A stretch of 7,214 bases of DNA from Clostridiales bacterium (GTDB lineage: Bacteria; Bacillota; Clostridia; Christensenellales; Borkfalkiaceae): NCBI GenBank assembly GCA_021635425.1, contig JAJWOJ010000098.1, positions 1-7,214 on the forward strand, written 5' to 3'. The translations under genes were made by a program, and so were the position numbers. The notes under the pieces were generated by a model that had not been told where the DNA came from, searched no databases, and saw nothing but the letters and a program-made list of their open reading frames with translations. This document shows positions 1-5,181 of the stretch, piece after piece (the first letter of the stretch is position 1; each line of letters begins with the position of its first letter).

Positions 1-1
1 T

Positions 2-787
2 CACGCTCTGAACGCCGCGCAATATGCAAAAGTGCAAAAACTGGACGCTTTCGGGTTCATTGCAAAAAAGAAAGAGCAAGGTTTTATAAAGCATATCGGG
101 TTCTCCTATCACGACAATTCAAAACTTTTGGATCAAATTCTTTGCGAACACCCCGAAGCCGAATACGTTCAACTGCAAATAAACTATCTCGATTGGGACA
201 GCCCCACCATTGAAGCGAGAGCGTGTTACGAAGTCGCGACGAAACATAACGTGCCCGTTATCGTAATGGAACCGCTCAAAGGCGGCGCGCTCGTAAACGT
301 CCCCGAAAAAGTCAAATCTGCGTATACGGAGTTCAATCCGCAGGCGTCGATTGCGTCTTGGGGAATACGATATGCGGCAAGCCTTGAAAACGTAATGACG
401 GTTCTTTCCGGAATGTCAACGGAAGAACAGGTTGCGGACAATATTTCCTACATGGAAAACTTTATTCCGCTGTCGGACAAAGAAAAGGAGCTTGTTAAAA
501 CCGCTGCGGAAACCATTAACAATGCAACCGCCGTGCCTTGTACTGCTTGCCGTTATTGTGTGGACGGTTGCCCGAAAAAAATTGCGATACCCGAGTATTT
601 CGCGCTTCTCAATGAAGACAAAAGGCTCAACGGACGAAGCAACGGCCACGTCTATTACAACAATTATGTTTCGAAAGGTCACGGCAAAGCAAGCGATTGC
701 ATTAAATGCGGCAAGTGCGAAAGAGTCTGTCCGCAACATCTTCAGATCCGCAACTTTTTGCAAAAAGTTGCGCAAACTTTTGAGTAA
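2..787 (+). CDS. Aldo/keto reductase with C-terminal double [4Fe-4S] domain (5' truncated by window)
   Basis: This is the C-terminal part of an iron-sulfur aldo/keto reductase of the COG1453 type. The reading frame is open from base 2, so the GTG at 32 is internal and the true start lies upstream of the window. The first residues, HALN, match the 'LLHALN' stretch of this family, where the His is the usual AKR catalytic His; the Asp, Tyr and Lys of the tetrad would lie upstream. 'KHIGFSYH' and 'VMEPLKGG' are typical barrel motifs. The C-terminus carries two ferredoxin-like motifs of CxxCxxCxxxCP form, the first coded from about 539 (CTACRYCVDGCP) and the second from about 695 (CIKCGKCERVCP), enough for two [4Fe-4S] clusters. 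The likely role is NAD(P)H/Fe-S-linked electron transfer to an unknown substrate in the cytoplasm. It is followed after 14 nt by the flavodoxin lipoprotein, so the genes are probably cotranscribed. Confidence 0.93.
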   Translation, partial: HALNAAQYAKVQKLDAFGFIAKKKEQGFIKHIGFSYHDNSKLLDQILCEHPEAEYVQLQINYLDWDSPTIEARACYEVATKHNVPVIVMEPLKGGALVNVPEKVKSAYTEFNPQASIASWGIRYAASLENVMTVLSGMSTEEQVADNISYMENFIPLSDKEKELVKTAAETINNATAVPCTACRYCVDGCPKKIAIPEYFALLNEDKRLNGRSNGHVYYNNYVSKGHGKASDCIKCGKCERVCPQHLQIRNFLQKVAQTFE

Positions 788-801
788 ATCGAGGTGCAAT
801 T

Positions 802-1860
802 ATGAAAAAAACATATAATTTAGCGTTTTTGGTGTTAATAATACTTTGTTTGTCGGTCTCGATTTTCGTCGGCTGTGGAAGTAACAATGTCCTAGGCACA
901 GGGAAAAACAACGACGTTTCGGATGAAATATCGGACGATTCAAGCGATATTATAGAGCCCGGCGGTAACGCATTGGTGGCGTATTTTTCTCGTCGCGGAG
1001 AAAATTGGCAGGTCGGTTACATTGAAAAAGGAAATACCGAAATCGTTGCGGAAATGATTGCCGAAGAAACAAATGCAGACGTTTTCGCTATTCAACCGGT
1101 CGTTCCCTATCCCGACGTATACAGCGAAATGCTTGAAGTTTCCCGACGGGAAACAAGCGAAAACGCTCGTCCCGCAATAAAAAATACGATTGCGGACTTT
1201 GATAAATACGACGTGATTTTCATCGGTTACCCCATATGGAACGGCACTTGCCCTATGATAATACGGACGTTTACGGAAAGCTATGATTTTTCGGGTAAAA
1301 CGGTAATTCCGTTCTGCACGCACGCGGGAAGCGGATTAGGCTCGAGCGTATCGGCAATTCGCAGTCAGTTGCAAAACGCAACCGTATTAAACGGCTTGGC
1401 GGTTCAGGGAACTACGGCGCAAAATAATCGGGAGGAAACCAAAAACACCGTGGCAAAATTTATTAAAGATTTGAATATCGACTTTTCGGGCGGCGACGAG
1501 AAATCCGACGAACAGGCACTAAAAGAAGTCTATACACGTAGGTTACAGGCAATGGTTGAGCAAGACACCGCAACCCTTGCCGAACTTATGGACGACGATC
1601 TTATTCTGCGGCACATTACGGGCGCGACTCAGACAAAACAAGAGTGGCTTGACGATATTGCCGCCGGCAATATGTATTACATAAACATAAACAATACAAA
1701 ATTCAGCGTTGCTATTAACGGCAATCGCGCGGAAATCGAACACACAAACATAATCGAGGCGCGTATATACGGCAGTCACGGAACGTGGACTTTAAGCGGT
1801 ACGTCGTACTATGAAAAACGCGACGGAAAGTGGATATGGACCAACGCACCGACATATTAA
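802..1860 (+). CDS. Flavodoxin-like lipoprotein with C-terminal NTF2-like (SnoaL/DUF4440-type) domain
   Basis: The ATG at 802 is preceded by GAGGTG (791-796) at good spacing. Residues 1-24 form a lipoprotein signal: two lysines, a hydrophobic run, then lipobox FVGC with Cys25. An acidic Ser/Asp linker follows. Residues about 58-228 are a flavodoxin domain of the Flavodoxin_4 type: LVAYFS, an insertion, then GNT at 77-79 (the FMN phosphate loop), 'DVIFIGYPIWNG' and 'GKTVIPFCTHAGSGLGSS', which are the FMN-contact segments of this family. Residues about 236-352 resemble an NTF2-like cone: an 'EVYTRRLQAMVEQDTATLAELMDDD' type helix pair, then 'IWTNAPTY' at the end. The product should be an FMN protein anchored on the outer membrane face, possibly an electron carrier or quinone reductase; the role of the NTF2-like tail is unknown. 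It sits 14 nt after the Fe-S AKR and 16 nt before the AKR lipoprotein. Confidence 0.9.
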   Translation: MKKTYNLAFLVLIILCLSVSIFVGCGSNNVLGTGKNNDVSDEISDDSSDIIEPGGNALVAYFSRRGENWQVGYIEKGNTEIVAEMIAEETNADVFAIQPVVPYPDVYSEMLEVSRRETSENARPAIKNTIADFDKYDVIFIGYPIWNGTCPMIIRTFTESYDFSGKTVIPFCTHAGSGLGSSVSAIRSQLQNATVLNGLAVQGTTAQNNREETKNTVAKFIKDLNIDFSGGDEKSDEQALKEVYTRRLQAMVEQDTATLAELMDDDLILRHITGATQTKQEWLDDIAAGNMYYININNTKFSVAINGNRAEIEHTNIIEARIYGSHGTWTLSGTSYYEKRDGKWIWTNAPTY

Positions 1861-1876
1861 CACGGAGGAAATTTCT

Positions 1877-2890
1877 ATGAAAATTATAAAAATCGTTTCT
1901 ACACTTTTATTAAGTATTGCGCTTTGTCTGGCTATTGTCGGTTGTTCCGTCAATAATAATTCAAGCAATAATAATTCGGGCAATAATAATTCGAGCAACG
2001 ATTCGTCGGATTCCGGCAATCAAGGCAATAGTTCCGTTGAAATCGTAAATAAAGATTTGACTTTTGATTTCGAGACAAAAACGGTTACGCTTAACAACGG
2101 CATTAAAATGCCCATTCTCGGCATCGGGACGTATACTCTTTCCAACAGTCAGGCAGAAAATTCGGTATATTGGGCATTGCGCGACGGTTACCGTCTGATC
2201 GATACTGCCCGTATTTACGGAAACGAAGAAGGCGTCGGCAGAGGTATCAGACGCGCGATAAGCGAAGGTTTGGTAACGCGAGAAGAAGTTTTCGTCACCA
2301 CCAAAATGTGGACGGCGGATTTCAACAACGGCGATGCCGCTATCAACGCATCTTTACAAAGGCTCGGTCTTGATTATATCGACCTGATGATTTTGCATCA
2401 CTCTCAACCGAGCAACGACGTAAATGCTTACAAGGCAATGGAACGCGCCGTGCAAAGCGGCAAACTGCGTAGTATCGGATTGTCTAATTATTATGAACCG
2501 AGCGACTTTGACCGACTTGTAAACGCAACGAGCATCAAGCCTGCGCTTTTGCAAAACGAAACGCATCCCCACTATCAGGGGCAGACCATGAAAAAACATA
2601 TCGCGCAGTACGGGACCGTTTTGGAAAGTTGGTTTCCGCTCGGCGGAAGAGGACACACGCAGGAATTGTTTAACGATCCGATTATTTCGTCGGTAGCGCA
2701 AGCGCATGGCAAAACGTCGGCGCAAGTACTGCTTCGTTGGCACTTGCAAGAAGGAAATATCGCAATCCCCGGTTCGAGCAACGAAGCGCATATAGCCGAA
2801 AATTACGATATATTCGATTTTGAATTGTCGGACGAAGAAATGACACGCATTCGCTCTCTTGAAACAGGGCGCAGACACGCTTCGTATTAA
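1877..2890 (+). CDS. Aldo/keto reductase lipoprotein (2,5-diketogluconate-reductase-like)
   Basis: I start this gene at ATG 1877, not at the in-frame ATG 1811 inside the previous gene. GGAGG (1864-1868) lies 8 nt upstream and the first 23 residues make a lipoprotein signal with lipobox IVGC (Cys23). A low-complexity Asn/Ser/Gly linker (residues about 25-52) leads to a complete AKR barrel. The catalytic tetrad is present: Asp109 (LIDTA), Tyr114 (IYGNE), Lys143 (TTKMW) and His174 (ILHH). His175 replaces the Trp that usually follows the catalytic His. In the cofactor motif 'IPGSSNEAHIAEN' Gly299 and His305 replace the Lys and Arg that bind the NADPH 2'-phosphate in classical members, so NADPH preference is uncertain. 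An AKR on the outer face of the membrane is odd because NAD(P)H is cytoplasmic. The mature protein is 315 residues after cleavage before Cys23. It probably shares an operon with both neighbours. Confidence 0.92.
   Translation: MKIIKIVSTLLLSIALCLAIVGCSVNNNSSNNNSGNNNSSNDSSDSGNQGNSSVEIVNKDLTFDFETKTVTLNNGIKMPILGIGTYTLSNSQAENSVYWALRDGYRLIDTARIYGNEEGVGRGIRRAISEGLVTREEVFVTTKMWTADFNNGDAAINASLQRLGLDYIDLMILHHSQPSNDVNAYKAMERAVQSGKLRSIGLSNYYEPSDFDRLVNATSIKPALLQNETHPHYQGQTMKKHIAQYGTVLESWFPLGGRGHTQELFNDPIISSVAQAHGKTSAQVLLRWHLQEGNIAIPGSSNEAHIAENYDIFDFELSDEEMTRIRSLETGRRHASY
1951..1995 (+). repeat. Three tandem 15-bp units in the lipoprotein linker
   Basis: The unit CAATAATAATTCNNG occurs three times back to back (1951, 1966, 1981) and a degenerate fourth begins at 1996. 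Each unit codes for N-N-N/S-S-type pentapeptides just after the lipobox Cys. Copy-number change by slippage would keep the frame and only alter linker length between the lipid anchor and the reductase barrel. Confidence 0.85.
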
Positions 2891-2936
2891 GCGAAAGAGC
2901 GCTTGAATACAACAGTAATTTGTAAGGAAATATGAT

Positions 2937-3686
2937 ATGAAAGTAAAACAGACCGCAGGGCGGGATTCTCTCGGAGAATTTGCGCCTGAATTTGCAAAAC
3001 TCAACGACGACGTATTATTCGGCGAAGTATGGTCGGACGACGCGCTTTCGCTCAAAACCCGCTCGATGCTTACAATAACGACTCTTGTATCGAAAGGACT
3101 TATCGACAATTCTTTTATGTACCATTTGCAGACGGCAAAGGAAAACGGCGTAACAAAAACCGAATTGGCGGCAATGCTCACCCACGTTGCTTTTTACGCA
3201 GGCTGGCCAAACGCTTGGGCGGCTTTCCGTATGGCGAAAGAAGTTTATAAGGACGACGGCAAGTTCGGCGGCATTTTCGGGCTCGGAGAACCGAATACGG
3301 AGTATGCTGAATATTTTATCGGCAATTCCTACTTAAAGCCGTTGACAAACCCCAAAGAGACGATATTTATGGCAAACGTCACGTTCGAGCCGAAATGCCG
3401 CAATAACTGGCATATCCATAAAGCCGAACAAGGCGGCGGACAAATTCTTTTGTGTACCGACGGATGCGGTTGGTATCAGGAATGGAACAAAACCGCGCAA
3501 AAACTTTGTCCGGGAGACGTTGTATTTATCCCTGCAAACGTAAAGCATTGGCACGGAGCAACCGCCGACAGTTGGTTTTCGCATATCGCCGTTGAATGTC
3601 CGGGCGTGAATACCTCTACCGAATGGTGTGAAGAAGTTTCGGATAAAGACTACGAAAATTTGCCAAAAGGAGAAAATAAAAAATGA
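2937..3686 (+). CDS. Carboxymuconolactone decarboxylase-like/cupin fusion protein
   Basis: ATG 2937 is preceded by AAGGAAA (2924-2930). Residues about 10-105 are an all-helical CMD/AhpD-like domain ('LTITTLVSKG', His63 in 'YHLQTAKENGVTKTEL', His83 in 'THVAFYAGWP'). The CxxC pair of true AhpD peroxidases is absent, so a peroxidase role is unlikely. Residues about 135-225 form a cupin: first motif with His159-x-His161 and Glu164, second motif PGDVVFIPANVKHWH with His204 and His206, giving a normal metal-binding set. There is no signal peptide, so the protein is cytoplasmic. Fusions of these two domains are widespread and often sit next to AKRs and flavodoxins, as here, but their reaction is not settled. 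A 46-nt gap separates it from the AKR lipoprotein; its stop overlaps the next start as ATGA, suggesting translational coupling. Confidence 0.9.
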   Translation: MKVKQTAGRDSLGEFAPEFAKLNDDVLFGEVWSDDALSLKTRSMLTITTLVSKGLIDNSFMYHLQTAKENGVTKTELAAMLTHVAFYAGWPNAWAAFRMAKEVYKDDGKFGGIFGLGEPNTEYAEYFIGNSYLKPLTNPKETIFMANVTFEPKCRNNWHIHKAEQGGGQILLCTDGCGWYQEWNKTAQKLCPGDVVFIPANVKHWHGATADSWFSHIAVECPGVNTSTEWCEEVSDKDYENLPKGENKK

Positions 3687-4156
3687 AAGCGATAATTGTC
3701 TACTTTTCCTATATGGGAAACACAAAGAAAATTGCGGAAATGATACGCGATAAAATCGGCGGCGATATTGTCCGCATTGAAACCGTCGTGCCTTACGGCG
3801 AAGACTATAATCAGGTGGTCGATCAAGGCGAAGACGAAGTAAATCGCGGCTTTATGCCCGAAATCGAACCGCTCGATATACGTCTTGACGATTACGACAC
3901 CGTTATTTTAGGAACGCCCGTTTGGTGGTATACCTTTGCGCCGGCAATAAAAACCTTCATTGCAGCCAACAATTTGTCGGGAAAGAAAATTTACCCGTTC
4001 GCAACAAACGGCGGTTGGATCGGTCATACTTTCAAAGATATAAAAAATGCTTGTGCCGACAGCGTAGTCGAAAAAGGAATCAATATCCGCTTCGACGAAG
4101 ATAACTTGCGTACACCTGTTTCCGAAATCGAAAAGTGGATTGACGGGATAAAATAA
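3683..4156 (+). CDS. Small flavodoxin-family protein
   Basis: A 157-residue single-domain flavodoxin, close to the usual short-chain length. The FMN phosphate loop is S9-Y-M-G-N-T14 right after the first strand (AIIVYFS); 'DTVILGTPVWWYTFAP' supplies the aromatic residues expected near the isoalloxazine ring, and 'ATNGGWIGHTFKDIK' the third FMN segment. No signal peptide, so it is a cytoplasmic electron carrier or FMN-dependent reductase. AAAAGGAG at 3665-3672 is the ribosome site, lying inside the end of the upstream gene, and the ATG overlaps that gene's TGA by 4 nt. It is the last gene of the redox operon; I see no convincing terminator directly after it. It is the soluble counterpart of the lipoprotein flavodoxin at 802. 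Confidence 0.92.
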   Translation: MKAIIVYFSYMGNTKKIAEMIRDKIGGDIVRIETVVPYGEDYNQVVDQGEDEVNRGFMPEIEPLDIRLDDYDTVILGTPVWWYTFAPAIKTFIAANNLSGKKIYPFATNGGWIGHTFKDIKNACADSVVEKGINIRFDEDNLRTPVSEIEKWIDGIK

Positions 4157-4293
4157 ACACGGCGTCAAAAAGAGAAGAACATAGAAATGCTGTAATAACG
4201 ATAAAAATATATTATGGCGAAAGCAGTAATTAGCGAAAACAACAAAATCAAACCGCTTCTTTTGTGAGATATTCTTAAAAAGTCAAAAAACGC

Positions 4294-4322
4294 TTGACGA
4301 ACAAATGTTCGTATGTTATAAT
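4294..4322 (+). promoter_or_regulatory. Sigma-A promoter P1 with LexA box in the spacer
   Basis: TTGACG (4294-4299), a 17-nt spacer and TATAAT (4317-4322) form a near-perfect sigma-A promoter with an extended TG at 4314-4315. The spacer holds the LexA operator described separately, so LexA should block RNA polymerase until DNA damage. An outer inverted repeat CGCTTG (4291-4296)/CAAGCG (4324-4329) brackets the promoter. Transcription would start near 4329 and run into the structured RNA region. Confidence 0.8.
4298..4311 (+). promoter_or_regulatory. LexA (SOS/DinR) operator
   Basis: CGAACAAATGTTCG is an exact match to the Gram-positive LexA/DinR consensus CGAAC-N4-GTTCG, a 5-bp perfect inverted repeat. 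It overlaps the last two bases of the -35 and the spacer of P1, a position where bound LexA represses. No lexA, recA or other SOS gene lies in the window, so the target must be the downstream RNA or the mobile element. Confidence 0.75.
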
Positions 4323-4401
4323 ACAAGCGAGAAAATTTGCTTGCAAGGGTTTTCGAGCGCAGTATTTCAACGGAAACGGCGATTTGACAATGGCAAAGCG
4401 T

Positions 4402-4417
4402 GGCAACGATAGTTGCC
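4402..4417 (+). promoter_or_regulatory. Palindrome GGCAAC-gata-GTTGCC
   Basis: A perfect 6-bp inverted repeat with a 4-nt centre. A possible promoter TTGACA (4384-4389), 18 nt, GATAGT (4408-4413, only 4 of 6 matches) overlaps it. It may be an operator, or a 5' hairpin of the transcript started at P1. Which of these it is cannot be told from sequence. Confidence 0.4.
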
Positions 4418-4436
4418 GACAAAATCTTATTTTGTC
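4418..4436 (+). promoter_or_regulatory. Palindrome GACAAAAT-ctt-ATTTTGTC upstream of P2
   Basis: A perfect 8-bp inverted repeat with a 3-nt centre, directly abutting the previous palindrome and ending 12 nt before the P2 -10 box. The position is right for an activator or repressor site acting at P2, which lacks a good -35. It could also be an RNA hairpin in the P1 transcript. Confidence 0.5.
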
Positions 4437-4443
4437 ACGTTTC

Positions 4444-4455
4444 TATGTTATAATA
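4444..4455 (+). promoter_or_regulatory. Extended -10 promoter P2
   Basis: TATGTTATAATA contains TG-T-TATAAT (4446-4454), a consensus extended -10. The same 12 bases occur at P1 (4312-4323). No TTGACA-like -35 is found 16-18 nt upstream, which is common for extended -10 promoters. The start point would be near 4461, just before the first helix of the structured RNA. Confidence 0.55.
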
Positions 4456-4460
4456 TAACA

Positions 4461-4762
4461 GGCTTGATATAAGGTCAAGCATTGCGCCGTAAAAAAGGCG
4501 CTGTTAGGCATAAAGAGTGTTGCCCGAAAAGTTCTTTCCTTTGTGGATTGAACGGAAGAATTACCGTCGTTTACCATAGAGTTGTTATTAGGTGTAGCAA
4601 TTCCGCGACGGGCGTTGAAATCGTTAAAAAAGAGAGATTTCGGCGTGGGTTTTGTTGTGGTACGATTTTTTAGATAAAATCGACTAAAAATTAAATAATC
4701 GGGATGAAAATCCGTGCGAAGAACGAGCCTATAAAGGCAACCGAAATCGCACGGATTTTTTT
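4461..4762 (+). ncRNA. Candidate structured RNA or long leader, family not recognised
   Basis: About 300 nt from the expected P2 start to an intrinsic terminator fold into a chain of helices found by eye: 4462-4467/4475-4480; 4484-4488/4497-4501; 4507-4510/4521-4524; 4532-4539/4554-4560 with a bulged U; 4564-4569/4606-4611 enclosing 4581-4588/4594-4601 (8 bp, three G-U pairs, 5-nt loop); 4613-4622/4636-4645 (10 bp, two G-U pairs); 4663-4669/4676-4682 (7 bp); and the terminator stem. G-U pairs inside long stems favour an RNA role over chance DNA repeats. The one plus-strand ORF here (4482-4673) has a TTG start, no ribosome site and no family features. I do not see T-box, TPP, FMN, cobalamin or SAM-I riboswitch signatures. 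It may be a stand-alone RNA, or a leader controlling whatever followed the ribosome site at 4780. Confidence 0.55.
4707..4762 (+). terminator. Strong intrinsic terminator with branched loop
   Basis: AAAATCCGTGCGA (4707-4719) pairs perfectly with TCGCACGGATTTT (4747-4759) and a run of seven T ends at 4762. The 27-nt loop contains a small inner hairpin GCC-tataaa-GGC (4727-4738). It ends the structured RNA, or acts as an attenuator before the ribosome site at 4780. Confidence 0.85.
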
Positions 4763-4779
4763 GTCTGAAGATACAAATC

Positions 4780-4796
4780 GGAGGTGCATTATGTAA
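4780..4796 (+). other. Ribosome site followed by a start-stop codon pair (ATG-TAA)
   Basis: GGAGGT (4780-4785) is at ideal distance from ATG 4791-4793, which is followed at once by TAA 4794-4796. Either this is a start-stop element that parks a ribosome, or it is the 5' end of a gene whose body was lost or displaced, for example by insertion of the mobile element just after the start codon. The position right after a terminator fits a leader-controlled gene start. Confidence 0.45.
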
Positions 4797-4827
4797 CGAA
4801 AATTAAAACTTAATACTTGCGTTTTAA

Positions 4828-4860
4828 GTCGGTGATAAGAAAATTGTCAGCGGCTTTTTT
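4828..4860 (+). terminator. Probable intrinsic terminator
   Basis: GTCGGTGA (4828-4835) pairs with TCAGCGGC (4847-4854) with one G-G mismatch and one G-U pair; the loop is 11 nt and six T follow. It lies between the ATG-TAA element and the oriT region and would isolate the transfer genes from upstream transcription. Confidence 0.5.
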
Positions 4861-4880
4861 GTCGTTTTTTAGGTGAAATA

Positions 4881-4913
4881 ATGACAAATTACAATCAATA
4901 TCGCCCGCCGTAG
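4881..4913 (+). CDS. Possible 10-residue leader peptide ending Pro-Pro-stop
   Basis: ATG 4881 follows AGGTG (4871-4875) at 5-nt spacing and reads MTNYNQYRPP then TAG. The last codons and the stop lie in a small hairpin, CCCGC (4904-4908)/GCGGG (4913-4917). Pro-Pro before a stop is known to slow termination, so a ribosome-stalling leader is conceivable, but an ORF this short could be chance. Confidence 0.2.
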   Translation: MTNYNQYRPP

Positions 4914-4956
4914 CGGGAGTAAACTTTGGAAGCAAATGCGAAGCAAAACTTAGGCT

Positions 4957-5147
4957 ATTGAGCAAAGTGTAGCCCACTATACTTCGCAGGCGAAGTTGTG
5001 GGCGCAACGCGTTAAGCAAACAGTCCTGTGGACTGTTTGTAGCCAAAGCGGGGAGCAATTTATAATTGCGACCTGGCACGGAGTGTGCGAGGCTGTGAAT
5101 CCACTAATAAAACAGTCGGCAGAGATTATCTACACACTTTGCTCAAT
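4957..5147 (+). repeat. Long-range 14-bp inverted repeat enclosing a hairpin array (oriT region)
   Basis: ATTGAGCAAAGTGT (4957-4970) is the exact reverse complement of 5134-5147; with a 2-nt slip the match goes on to TAG/CTA. Inside lie a two-part hairpin at 4972-5003 (GCCCAC/GTGGGC outside, ACTTCGC/GCGAAGT inside), a 10-bp hairpin 5017-5026/5030-5039 with loop TGT, and GCAATT-tat-AATTGC at 5055-5069. The arms carry AAGTGTG-like words similar to the nick region. Such arrays are typical of relaxase recognition regions. The last hairpin also covers a TATAAT (5061-5066) with only a weak TTGTAG 18 nt upstream, a possible relaxase promoter. Confidence 0.75.
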
Positions 5148-5181
5148 GAGAATAAAAACAAATTTCAAGAGGAAACCCATC

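Noticed and set aside
2354..3181. Minus-strand 275-residue ORF
   Set aside because: Antisense shadow of the AKR and CMD/cupin genes, whose motifs are complete; the product is Cys/Arg-rich with no family pattern.
4141..4167. TGACG/CGTCA hairpin over the last flavodoxin codons as a terminator
   Set aside because: Only 5 bp with a 17-nt loop and followed by A, not T.
4157..4293. Possible attachment site or left end of the element
   Set aside because: Without the right end or an empty site no repeat or core can be recognised; large serine recombinases leave only very short duplications.
4165..4422. Minus-strand 85-residue ORF with a hydrophobic C-terminus
   Set aside because: TTG start without ribosome site, no recognisable family, and it runs across the P1 promoter and LexA box.
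4482..4673. Plus-strand 63-residue ORF
   Set aside because: TTG start, no ribosome site, no protein-like motifs; the interval is better explained by RNA helices.
4636..4762. T-box antiterminator (GTGGTAC near 4656)
   Set aside because: The 14-nt T-box consensus is not met and the terminator's 5' arm lacks the UGGN element that must pair with tRNA.
4810..5079. Minus-strand 89-residue ORF through the oriT array
   Set aside because: Composed of inverted-repeat DNA and a terminator, with no ribosome site; probably a by-product of conserved oriT DNA.
4996..5181. Upstream extension of the relaxase to TTG 4996 or ATG 5146
   Set aside because: The stretch is made of oriT hairpins, has no ribosome site before either codon, and the residues do not match any MobV N-terminus; the family match begins at 5182.
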